Assembly (NCBI RefSeq): GCF_004135365.1
Contig: NZ_CP035492.1
Coordinates: forward strand, 1,798,001-1,862,000
Reading direction: 5' to 3'
Origin: Paenibacillus protaetiae
GTDB taxonomy: Bacteria; Bacillota; Bacilli; Paenibacillales; Paenibacillaceae
DNA: 64,000 nucleotides
Below, piece after piece: positions 46,436 through 54,584 of this stretch. The notes under the pieces were generated by a model. The model saw nothing but the letters and a program-made list of their open reading frames with translations, had not been told where the DNA came from and ran no database searches. Numbering within the stretch: the first letter of the stretch is position 1; each line of letters begins with the position of its first letter. Both the position numbers and the translations under genes were made by a program.

Positions 46436-46440
46436 CCGAT

Positions 46441-46923
46441 ATGGATAACATGCTGCGCAACAACAAAGGTTTAACGCTTGCTGAAGTAACCGGCACACTT
46501 GTCCTTACGGTCATGCTGCTCGGATTTATGCTGTTTTTGGTAATGCAGGCGCATAACGGCGTCCGGGATGTGTCCGGCAGCGAAGCAGCCGTGCAGCAAT
46601 CCCAGACAATCGTGAACGCCATTGTCGCTTCAGCGCGCCAATACGGATTTAAGCCTTCGGCCGCCCCAAACAGCTTGCAATTTACCGGCAGCGGAGGCGA
46701 GTCCGTTACGTACACCTATAATCCCGCAAACCGCAGCGTCACAGCGGATTCCAGACGGCTGGACGGGCAAGGCGTTTTGCAGCAGTCAAGCATTGTTTTT
46801 CCCGGGCAGGTCGCCTCGTTCGACTGTAACGTAACCGGCAGCAAAATCGAAATTTCATTGACGATGCTGCGCCCGAACAAGCAAATCTACCAAACTTCCA
46901 CAACCGTTTATTCGCTGTCCTAA
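46441..46923 (+). CDS. Type IV minor pilin (prepilin-like)
   Basis: The protein has 160 residues. It begins MDNMLRNNKGLTLAEVTGTL with the prepilin cleavage site and Glu5, then a hydrophobic helix (VMLLGFMLFLVMQA). PilW/GspJ-like by position. GGAG lies 8 bases before the ATG at 46441; a GTG at 46432 overlapping the previous stop is an alternative. Its stop is 2 bases from that of the converging prepilin peptidase gene. Confidence 0.85.
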   Translation: MDNMLRNNKGLTLAEVTGTLVLTVMLLGFMLFLVMQAHNGVRDVSGSEAAVQQSQTIVNAIVASARQYGFKPSAAPNSLQFTGSGGESVTYTYNPANRSVTADSRRLDGQGVLQQSSIVFPGQVASFDCNVTGSKIEISLTMLRPNKQIYQTSTTVYSLS

Positions 46924-46925
46924 TC

Positions 46926-47702
46926 TTATAGCCCCGCTAAAACGAGATAACCGCTGATCCACGAATCTCCCCACCAATAAGCAAGCAGCGCCCCTAAAGC
47001 GATATAAGGGCCAAAAGGAATCGCTCGCCCCGCCTCCTGCCGGCCGAGCATCCGTGCTGTTAGCCCTGCAGCCAGGCCGGATAATGCGGCCAGAAACAAA
47101 CTGAGCAGCGTCAGCTTGATGCCAAGCACCAGCCCCAGAAACAGGTACAGCTTGATATCTCCTCCGCCCACGGTTTCTTTCCCCGTAATAAGGCCGCCGA
47201 TCCAGCCGATTCCGAGCAAAAAGCCGCTGCCGGCCAGCGCAGCCATTCCATAGTTGGCAAGCGGCAGCGGATGGGCAAACAACCGCAGCAGCGCTGCTGC
47301 TATTATCCCGGCCGCCACAACCCGGTTCGGGATGGTCATGGCGCTTAGATCCGTCTGCACAATGATCAGCAGCACGGATATAAGCAGCAGCGCCGCAAAC
47401 AGCTCTGCATGGCTGCCGTTTATCGCAGCCGCGAGAGCGTACAGCAGCGCGCAGCCCGCTTCGGCCAGCGGGTAGCGCCAAGGGAGCCGCCGGCCGCATG
47501 TCCGGCAGCGGCAGCCGTTTGCCGCAGCCGGCAGCAGCGGCAGCCAGCGGAGCGTTCCGCCCCCGCTGCGATGCCCGTCCGGGCAGTAGACCGGCGGGTA
47601 AGCGGCTGTGAGGCGCGGGTCCCAGCGCAGCGCGACCGCGTTTAAAGCGCCGCCTGCAAGCAAGCCGGCGGCTGCAAACAGCGTGATGGCTGCAGCAGGC
47701 AT
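46926..47702 (-). CDS. pilD: Prepilin peptidase (A24 family)
   Basis: The protein has 258 residues and about eight membrane segments. The catalytic Asp pair is IIVQTDLSAMTIPN and VGGGDIKLYLFLGL (GxGD motif). A cytoplasmic Cys cluster (YCPDGH...CRCRTCGRR) partly matches the zinc-binding insert of PilD. It cleaves and may methylate all prepilins of the cluster. The gene is very GC-rich. The ATG at 47702 has AAAGGA 11 bases upstream. Confidence 0.87.
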   Translation of the reverse strand: MPAAAITLFAAAGLLAGGALNAVALRWDPRLTAAYPPVYCPDGHRSGGGTLRWLPLLPAAANGCRCRTCGRRLPWRYPLAEAGCALLYALAAAINGSHAELFAALLLISVLLIIVQTDLSAMTIPNRVVAAGIIAAALLRLFAHPLPLANYGMAALAGSGFLLGIGWIGGLITGKETVGGGDIKLYLFLGLVLGIKLTLLSLFLAALSGLAAGLTARMLGRQEAGRAIPFGPYIALGALLAYWWGDSWISGYLVLAGL

Positions 47703-47779
47703 GGGCGTTCACGTCCTTTAAGGAATGTAGGCAAGGCAACCTTGCGGTTGCCTTGATGGATGGTTATGGGCGTGCTTTA

Positions 47780-48151
47780 TTATTCTGGGGGGTTGCTGGC
47801 TGAATCGGAATTTTCAGTAATTTTCCAGTTCACGCCGTCTTTTGCTGCTGTAACCGATTTGATCGTTTTCGTTTTTAAAACCGGTGTGCTATTCAAATAT
47901 CCCTGTTTCACCAATGTATCAATATCAACGGTTGTAGTTGTGCTCGCATCAGTATCAATCACATACCTCAAAGCCGCTTCCTCGATCATACTAATACTCG
48001 CCGCGTCCGCTTTCTCTTTGGACTTGCTGATCGTTCCTGAAATAGCCGGCACGGCAATGGCCGCAATAATACCGACAATAACAAGCACGCCCAGCAGCTC
48101 GATCAGCGTTAAGCCTTTTTCATTTTTTTGGAATGATTTCCATATCCGCAT
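47780..48151 (-). CDS. pilA: Type IV major pilin (PilA/ComGC-like)
   Basis: The protein has 123 residues. The signature NEKGLTLIELLGVLVIVGIIAAIAVPAI gives cleavage after Gly and Glu5. The short globular part (about 80 residues, ALRYVIDTDASTTTTVDIDTL...) is Ser/Thr-rich. It is the most likely main pilus subunit, as it is a single gene between the platform protein and the peptidase. The ATG at 48151 lies 9 bases after GGGAGG; the ATG at 48157 is too close. Confidence 0.87.
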   Translation of the reverse strand: MRIWKSFQKNEKGLTLIELLGVLVIVGIIAAIAVPAISGTISKSKEKADAASISMIEEAALRYVIDTDASTTTTVDIDTLVKQGYLNSTPVLKTKTIKSVTAAKDGVNWKITENSDSASNPPE

Positions 48152-48212
48152 CTTCATACGCCTCCCATGAAATAGTTGATCCCATCTATGTAACTTCCTT
48201 TGAAACCTATAA

Positions 48213-49423
48213 TTACAACATGTTTTGCATCATTTTAAACGACGGCATCATAACCGCCAGCACGATGATGCCTACAACCGCCGTCAGGATGACGATCATC
48301 AGCGGCTCCAGCAGCGATTTCATCCGTTCAGCCATTTGATCGACGTCCGCTTCGTAAAAATCAGCCACCTTGTCCAGCATCTCATCTACAGAGCCGGAAC
48401 GTTCACCTACGGCAAGCATTTGCGTCACCATCGGCGGGAACAGCTTGGACCGCTTCAGCGATTCCGACATCGCCCCCCGCTCAGCACGCTTTCGCGCATG
48501 TCGGCAATGACGTTCCCGATGGCGGCATTGCCAACCACATTGGATACAATCGCGACCGCCTGCATAAGCGGTACGGCTGCTGCCGTAAGAGAACTGAATG
48601 TCCGCGTAAAACGCGCCAGCGCTTGCTTGTGCCACAGCTTGCCGAATACCGGAACAGAAAGCTTCAGCCGATCGACACGGAGCCGTCCCGCTTCATGGCG
48701 GATCACCATTTTCAAGCCCAGCCACGGCGCGGCCAGAAGCAAAATAACGGTATACCAATACTGCTGCATGAAATCGCTGGCCGCCATAACGATCCGGGTC
48801 GGAAGCGGCAGTTCGATGCCCATCCCGGCAAAACTTGCCGCATATTGCGGAATGACAAACAGCATCAGAAAAATGACCACGATTACCATAAGCACAAGCA
48901 TAATAACCGGATAAACCATCGCAGATTTCACTTTCTCAACCGTATTCCGTTCCTTCTCGTAAAAAACAGCCAGCCGGTTCAGCATCGTATCCAGATTGCC
49001 CGCAGCTTCTCCGGCATGAACCATATGGACAAACACCGTTGAAAAAATGGCGGGATGTTTCGCCGCCGCTTCCGACAGCTGCGAGCCGCTGCGCAGCTCT
49101 TCGGCAACTTCCAGAAGCACCTTTTTAAACGCTTTGCTTGACGTCTGCTCGCTTAAAATAACAATCGCTTCAAGCAGGCTGACGCCCGCCCGGTACATTG
49201 TTGCCAGCTGCCGGCAAAACACGGCAAACGTCTCTGTCTTGACGCGTTTCCCGCCAAACGTCAATTCCCTGTACAGCAGACTTTCATTCGTATCGGTTAT
49301 GGCGGTAATCCATAATCCTTCGCCCTGCAGCATTTCTTTGGCCCTTTGCAAAGAGGTCGCTTCCAGCGTCCCGCTTGCGCGGCGGCCGGCTGCTGTGACA
49401 GCTTTATAACGAAACTTGGGCAT
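48213..49423 (-). CDS. pilC: PilC/GspF inner-membrane platform protein; one frameshift
   Basis: Two GspF domains, about 403 residues when joined. The first frame runs FRYKAVTAAGRRASGTLEA, TFAVFCRQLATMYRAGVSLLEA and HMVHAGEAAGNLDTML to ADMRESVLSGG. The second frame continues AMSESLKRSKLFPPMV, VGERSGSVDEML and the last membrane segments. They meet at a run of six C on the plus strand (48473-48478). A seventh gives SGGAMSESL. Two further membrane segments flank the first repeat. GGGAAGGG precedes the ATG. Confidence 0.85.
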
Positions 49424-49438
49424 CGTTGCCCTTCCCCC

Positions 49439-50488
49439 TTACAGCTGCTGCAGATCGGGGAAACCAAACATCGCTTCCTTAGCCGCCTGTTTGGATATGC
49501 GCCCTTCGCGCACAAGCTCGTTCAAATGATAGCTCATCGTCTGCATCCCTTGCGCCCGGCTCGTCTGCATGACCGATCGCAGCTGATAAATTTTTTCACT
49601 GCGGATCAAATTGGCTACTGCCGGCGTATTCACCAGCACCTCGAAGGCAGCGGTGCGGCCATTGCCATCCAGGCAAGGAATAAGCCGCTGCGAAATGACG
49701 CCCAAGAGCACGGCCGAAAGCTGCACACGAATTTGCGCCTGCATGCCCGGCGGAAATACGTCTACGATCCGGTCAATCGTCTGCGGCGCATCGGCGGTAT
49801 GCAGCGTAGCCAGCACCAGATGCCCGGTCTCGGCGGCGCTTATCGCCGTACCGATCGTTTCCAGATCGCGCATCTCGCCGAGCAGCACCACATCCGGGTC
49901 TTGCCGGAGCGCTGAACGCAAACCGCTGGCAAACGACATCGTATCCAGCCCGATTTCCCGCTGATTCACCATCGAAAGGCGATGATCGTAAATAAATTCG
50001 ATTGGATCTTCCAGCGTAATAATGTGCGCGCTCCTTGTATCGTTCATATGATTGATCATTGAAGCGAGCGTTGTCGATTTCCCGCTGCCTGTCGGCCCCG
50101 TCACCAGCACAAGCCCTTGCGGCTTGCCGGTAAAATCATAGGCGATTCCCGGCAGCATCAGTTCCTGCATCGTCGGGATGCGGCTCGGCACAATCCGTAT
50201 CGCCAGTCCTACGCTTCCCCTTTGCTTGTACGCGTTCACGCGAAACCGGGCTACTCCTGCAATGCCGTAGGAGAAATCAATATCGCCTTCGGATATAAAA
50301 CGCTCATGCTGCACGTCCGTCATCAGCTGCCGCGCAAGCCCGCTTGTATCAGCCGGCTTCAGCACTTCGCCGCCATATGGCCTCAGCTCTCCGTTCCAGC
50401 GAAACACAACAGGCGAATTGACCGTCAAATGCACGTCGGAGGCTCCTGCTTCGTAAGCCGCCCGCATCAGCTCCTCTGCAACAAGCAT
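49439..50488 (-). CDS. pilT: Pilus retraction ATPase PilT
   Basis: The protein has 349 residues. Walker A VTGPTGSGKSTTLASMI, Asp box THIITLEDPIEF (here SAHIITLEDPIEFIYDH), Walker B VVLLGEMRDLETI and the His box TGHLVLATLHTADA. Length and lack of the MshEN and Cys-rich parts mark PilT rather than PilB. Its presence indicates a retractable, twitching-type pilus. GGAGG lies 8 bases before the ATG at 50488. It sits between pilB and pilC. Confidence 0.94.
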   Translation of the reverse strand: MLVAEELMRAAYEAGASDVHLTVNSPVVFRWNGELRPYGGEVLKPADTSGLARQLMTDVQHERFISEGDIDFSYGIAGVARFRVNAYKQRGSVGLAIRIVPSRIPTMQELMLPGIAYDFTGKPQGLVLVTGPTGSGKSTTLASMINHMNDTRSAHIITLEDPIEFIYDHRLSMVNQREIGLDTMSFASGLRSALRQDPDVVLLGEMRDLETIGTAISAAETGHLVLATLHTADAPQTIDRIVDVFPPGMQAQIRVQLSAVLLGVISQRLIPCLDGNGRTAAFEVLVNTPAVANLIRSEKIYQLRSVMQTSRAQGMQTMSYHLNELVREGRISKQAAKEAMFGFPDLQQL

Positions 50489-50504
50489 GATCCTTGCCTC
50501 CTTC

Positions 50505-52168
50505 CTATTCCTTGCCAAGGACGCGGTATACTTCCGCCAGCGTCGTCTGGCCTTCAGCCGCTTTGCGCAGCCCGTCCGCCATAAGCGGAATCATGCCCTG
50601 CTTAAGCGCATGGGCGAAATAATCATGGTCCGAACGTTTCGCCAACACCATTGCGCGCATCGCATCATCTACCTCCAGCACCTCATGGATAGCGATTCGC
50701 CCTTTATAGCCTGTCCGCCCGCAATCTCCGCAGCCCGCGCCATGAAACAGGCGGTTTGTATAGAGACCGTGGTCCGATAACCGCTTTATTTCTGCCGGCA
50801 AAGGCTCGTACTCCGTTTTGCAGTGCGGGCATATTTTCCGAACCAGCCGCTGCGCCACTACACACCGGACCGACGAGGAAATAAGGAACGGTTCCACCCC
50901 CATATCCGCCAGCCGCGTAACCGCTCCCGCCGCGCTATTGGTGTGCAGCGTACTGAGCACAAGATGGCCGGTTATAGCCGCCCGCACCGCAATCTCCGCC
51001 GTTTCCGCATCGCGGATTTCTCCGATCATAATAACATTTGGATCCTGCCGCAAAATGGCGCGCAGCCCGCGGGAAAAGGTCATGCCCGCCGCATGGTGAA
51101 CCTGCACCTGGTTAACGCCGTCCAGCTGGTATTCGACCGGATCTTCGACTGTAATAATGTTGACATCGTCCCGGTTCAAATGCGACAGCGCCGAATACAG
51201 CGTCGTTGACTTGCCGCTTCCGGTTGGCCCGGTAATGAGCACTACACCGCTCGAAGCTTCAATCTGCTGCAGAAACCGGCGCTCATTGGGTTCGGAGAAA
51301 CCTAGCGATGACACGCTGGACAAGCCGTGCCCGAGATCCAGGATGCGGATCACGATTTTTTCGCCGTGAAGGGTAGGAAGCGTAGCAATGCGGACGTCGA
51401 TTTTGCGAAAGTCCACTTCGAGTTCGACGCGCCCGTCTTGGGGCACCCGGCGTTCGGCAACGTTCAAATTAGCCATAATTTTAATGCGGGCAGTAATGAC
51501 ATTATGCATGTTGGGGGAAGAAGCCGTTCCGTCCGCATGACGCCGTCAACACGGTAGCGGACACGGTAGCTGCCCTCCTGCGGGTCAAGATGAATGTCGC
51601 TGGCCCCAAGCAGGACGGCTTGTTCAATAATTTGATTGACGCTTTTGACAACTGGGGAATGTTCGTCATGAACGGACGGATCGTCGTTCATATCGTTAAG
51701 CTGCAAATGCTGGCTGATCTGATCAATGGTTTCCTGCATGCCGTAATACCGGTTGATCGACCGGTTCAGCTCGTCTCTTGAAGCGATAACCGGTTCAACC
51801 CGAAAGCCGGTGGCGAGACGAATCTCATCAATGGCGAAGTAATCGAGCGGATCGGCCATCGCCAGCACCAGCTTGCCGTTTTCGACCCGCAAAGGCATAA
51901 CGCAATGCTGCTCGGCCAGCCGCTGCGGCAATAGCGAGGTCATTTTGGAGTCGATTTTTTGCCTGTGAAGCTGAACATGAGGGATGCCAAGCTGAAATTC
52001 CAGCGCTTCGATAAACTGCTGCTGCGTAATGTAGCCGTTGCTGACAAGCACGTCGCCCAGCCTGGATTTCGACTCCCGCTGCTGCATTAAAGCAAGTTCC
52101 AGCTGCCCCGCTGTAATTAAACCGGAGTCCACAAGCAAGTCGCCGATCCGTTTGCGCGATACCGTCAT
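50505..52168 (-). CDS. pilB: Pilus assembly ATPase PilB (GspE family); one frameshift
   Basis: About 554 residues when joined. The MshEN N-terminal domain (GDLLVDSGLITAGQLELALM, LGDVLVSNGYITQQQF) and start of the ATPase (ASDIHLDPQEGSYRVRYRVDG) are in one frame. MHNVITARIKIMANLNVAERR, Walker A TGPTGSGKSTTLYSAL, GEIRDAETAEIA and the Cys-rich KICPHCK...CGDCGRTGYKGR follow in the next. They meet at five G on the plus strand (51513-51517). A sixth gives RLLPPNMHNV. First gene of the pilus operon, with a promoter at 52237-52266. Confidence 0.88.
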
Positions 52169-52236
52169 CTCATCACCTTTGCCAATTCATTATGAAAACC
52201 GACAAATTACCGCAAATTCCTTCCAATATGTACTAA

Positions 52237-52266
52237 TTTATAACAGTTAACCGGCTTGTTCGTCAA
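52237..52266 (-). promoter_or_regulatory. Promoter of the pilus operon
   Basis: Minus strand: TTGACG (52261-52266), 18 bases and TATAAA (52237-52242). The leader to the pilB start is about 60 bases, with AAAGGTGAT as the ribosome site. Confidence 0.65.
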
Positions 52267-52279
52267 TGACTTTTTTCCT

Positions 52280-52295
52280 AATTTAATATTAAATT
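52280..52295. promoter_or_regulatory. 16-bp AT-rich perfect palindrome upstream of pilB
   Basis: AATTTAATATTAAATT is fully self-complementary and lies 14 bases upstream of the pilB -35, between the divergent pilB and MFS genes. It may be an operator. AT-rich palindromes also arise by chance, so support is modest. Confidence 0.3.
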
Positions 52296-52443
52296 TTAGT
52301 TCCATAGCCCTATAATTGTGCTATACAACCAAATGAGCCGTTTACAAAGCTAATAGAAGAAAATGGAGCGTCTGGCGGTTGCCATGCTTAACCGTGCTCC
52401 AAATCACTGGCCCATCCGCCGGTGCATGGGCATAAATAGCCTA

Positions 52444-52452
52444 TGGTATACT
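52444..52452 (+). promoter_or_regulatory. Extended -10 next to an apparently leaderless start
   Basis: TGGTATACT (52444-52452) is an extended -10, with no good -35. It ends 7 bases before the ATG at 52460, so transcription would begin at or beside the start codon. No Shine-Dalgarno sequence is visible. The stretch 52317-52443 holds two small hairpins (GGAGC/GCTCC and GCCCAT/ATGGGC arms) and a TATAAT at 52311-52316. Confidence 0.45.
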
Positions 52453-52459
52453 AGTTTCT

Positions 52460-53674
52460 ATGGAACAGTGGAAAAAAAATCTGATTGTATTATGGTTCGG
52501 ACAGTTTCTTATTAACGCAGGGATGACGATGATTATCCCGTTTATGTCGCTTTACTTGCAGTTTGATTTGGGTCTTAGCGACAAACACGAAATCGGCGTG
52601 TGGGCAGGCATTATTTTCGCCGGCAACTTTGTGACTTCATTTATTTTCCAGCCGATATGGGGCAAATACGCCGATAAGTACGGCCGCAAGGTGATGCTGC
52701 TGCGCTCCGGCTTTGGCATGGCCATCGTCATGACCTTGATGGGCTTCGCTACGACGCCATGGCATCTGCTGCTGCTCCGTTTGCTGAACGGCACCATCTC
52801 CGGCTTTAATCCCGGAGCCGTATCGCTGATGTCTGCGACAACGCCCAAAAGCAAAGTTGGCTTTGCGATGGGCACGCTGCAGTCCGGTGGGATTGCCGGC
52901 ACAATACTCGGGCCGCTCATCGGCGGCTTGCTTGCGGACTCCATCGGCTACCGCCCGATTTTTTATTTGACCGGCGCGTTAATGTTCGCCGCCTCCATGC
53001 TTGCTTTTTTTGTCGTGAAAGACCCGTTCGACCGGTCCAAAGCTGCGTCGAAGCACACGATTTCCGTCAGGGAGGGATTAAAAAAACTGATCAAGGTGCC
53101 CGGTATATCTTCGCTGTACACGGTTACCTTCCTTATTCAATTCGCCATGATGAGCCCGATGACGCTGATCCCGCTTTTTGTGCAGGAGCTGCACGGCAAC
53201 GGTCCCAATCTGGCGTTCTGGGCCGGCCTCGTCAGTTCGGTTACCGGCTTATCCAACATGATTGCTTCACCGCTGCTCGGGAAAATAAGCGATAAAATAG
53301 GCTCCGTAAAAGTGCTCAGCGTATCGCTGATCGGTGCAGCGCTCTGTTTTATTCCGCAGGCGTTGTCCCACCATGTGTGGTCGCTGCTTGCCTCCCGTTT
53401 CGCACTCGGCATCTTTCTTGGCGGGCTGAACCCTTCCGTTAACTCGCTTATCCGCAAATATACGCCGGACGGGATGGAAAGCCGCTCGTACGGCTTTAAC
53501 AGCAGCATGCTTGCGCTTGGCAATATGGCCGGGCCGATTGTCGGCGGCGCATTATCGGGAAGCATCGGCATTCAAGGGCTGTTTGTGCTTTCATCCGTCT
53601 TATTGTTCGCGAACATGTTCTGGGTTTGGCAGAAGCTGATCCGCAACGTGCCGGTGCAGCAAAAAAATGTATGA
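52460..53674 (+). CDS. MFS drug-efflux-like transporter
   Basis: The protein has 404 residues and 12 membrane segments. The 2-3 loop has PIWGKYADKYGRKVMLLRSG (motif A) and the fifth segment GIAGTILGPLIGGLLAD (motif C of drug antiporters). It resembles the MdtG/NorA-type DHA1 group. The substrate is unknown. The N-terminus MEQWKKNLIVLWFGQFL is the normal family start, yet no ribosome site precedes it; see the adjacent promoter entry. It ends in a strong terminator and is divergent from the pilus operon. Confidence 0.87.
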   Translation: MEQWKKNLIVLWFGQFLINAGMTMIIPFMSLYLQFDLGLSDKHEIGVWAGIIFAGNFVTSFIFQPIWGKYADKYGRKVMLLRSGFGMAIVMTLMGFATTPWHLLLLRLLNGTISGFNPGAVSLMSATTPKSKVGFAMGTLQSGGIAGTILGPLIGGLLADSIGYRPIFYLTGALMFAASMLAFFVVKDPFDRSKAASKHTISVREGLKKLIKVPGISSLYTVTFLIQFAMMSPMTLIPLFVQELHGNGPNLAFWAGLVSSVTGLSNMIASPLLGKISDKIGSVKVLSVSLIGAALCFIPQALSHHVWSLLASRFALGIFLGGLNPSVNSLIRKYTPDGMESRSYGFNSSMLALGNMAGPIVGGALSGSIGIQGLFVLSSVLLFANMFWVWQKLIRNVPVQQKNV

Positions 53675-53686
53675 TTCCGCACGCAC

Positions 53687-53729
53687 AAAAAAACGTGATT
53701 CCATCCGTTACGGGGAATCACGTTTTTTT
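53687..53729. terminator. Terminator between the MFS and O-methyltransferase genes
   Basis: AAAAAAACGTGATTCC and GGGAATCACGTTTTTTT with a 10-base loop. The A and T runs serve both converging genes. Confidence 0.92.
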
Positions 53730-53758
53730 GTAAATCGGACTGCATCATGCAGCCGACT

Positions 53759-54388
53759 TTATTTTACAATTGCAACGGCCAGGCCGTCATAACCCGGCAG
53801 AACGGTGCTTAAGAGACGCTCGTCCGCTGCAATCCGCTCGTTGAACAGGCGGACGGCTTGCACCGCCGGGCCTTGCTTCGCTTCGTTCGTAGTTCTTCCC
53901 CGCAGCAAGATATTATCCGCAACAATAACCGCCCCCGGATTCGCCAGCTCCAGCGCGTAATCCAAATAAACCGGATACCCTTCTTTGTCCGCATCAATAA
54001 AAAAGAAATCAAACCGTCTGCCTTCGGCCTTAAGCTGCTGCAAGCTTTCCTTGGCATCTCCCACCATGTAGGCAACTTGTCCGCCGTATCCCGCCTCCGC
54101 CATATGCTTGCCGGCAATTTCTGCATTGCGCTCCAGCAGCTCAAGCGACGTAATATGGCCGTCTTCGCCAATGCCGCGCGCCAGGCAAATGCCGCTATAG
54201 CCGCCCAGCGCCCCAATCTCCAGCGCCGCCTTGGCGCCTGACATCTTCGCCAGCATCGTAAGCAGCCTGCCGTACCCTGCCGCAACGGATACATCCTGCA
54301 TGCCGGCTTCCTGGATTCCTAGATGGACCGCTTCCAGCGAAGCGTCTTCCTTATATAACGATTCTACATATTGTTCGTCAGTCATCAT
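53759..54388 (-). CDS. O-methyltransferase (family 3, YrrM-like)
   Basis: About 209 residues. SAM motif ALEIGALGGYSGICLARG, acidic TSLELLERNAEIAGKH, metal-binding FFFIDADKEGYPVYLDYAL and VADNILLRG. These are the marks of divalent-metal-dependent O-methyltransferases such as caffeoyl-CoA or tRNA (5-hydroxyuridine) methyltransferase TrmR; the latter fits Bacillales YrrM. GGAGAG precedes three consecutive ATGs (54391, 54388, 54385), and the middle one has the best spacing. Confidence 0.87.
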   Translation of the reverse strand: MMTDEQYVESLYKEDASLEAVHLGIQEAGMQDVSVAAGYGRLLTMLAKMSGAKAALEIGALGGYSGICLARGIGEDGHITSLELLERNAEIAGKHMAEAGYGGQVAYMVGDAKESLQQLKAEGRRFDFFFIDADKEGYPVYLDYALELANPGAVIVADNILLRGRTTNEAKQGPAVQAVRLFNERIAADERLLSTVLPGYDGLAVAIVK

Positions 54389-54584
54389 CATCAATCTCTC
54401 CAAATTTACAATTTGTAAATACTTGTTGCTTTGTCCTATACTTGATTGTATGATTTTGTCCGACACGTGACAACTACGCCTCTATACACAGGCATCCGGC
54501 TAACGGATAAAACGGCCGCATACAGCCCGAATAGCCGGCTGTTTACGGCATTCGAAAGCGTTTAACTACGAAGGAGATGTATGA

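Noticed and set aside
46855-47739. 294-codon minus-strand frame overlapping pilD
   Set aside because: It shares the region with the prepilin peptidase frame, which has both catalytic Asp motifs. The alternative frame is a Cys/Arg/Gly-rich by-product of high GC.
47787-47792. G6 run near the end of the pilin gene as a seventh frameshift site
   Set aside because: The pilin frame passes through it and stops three codons later, with nothing downstream that looks like a lost C-terminus.
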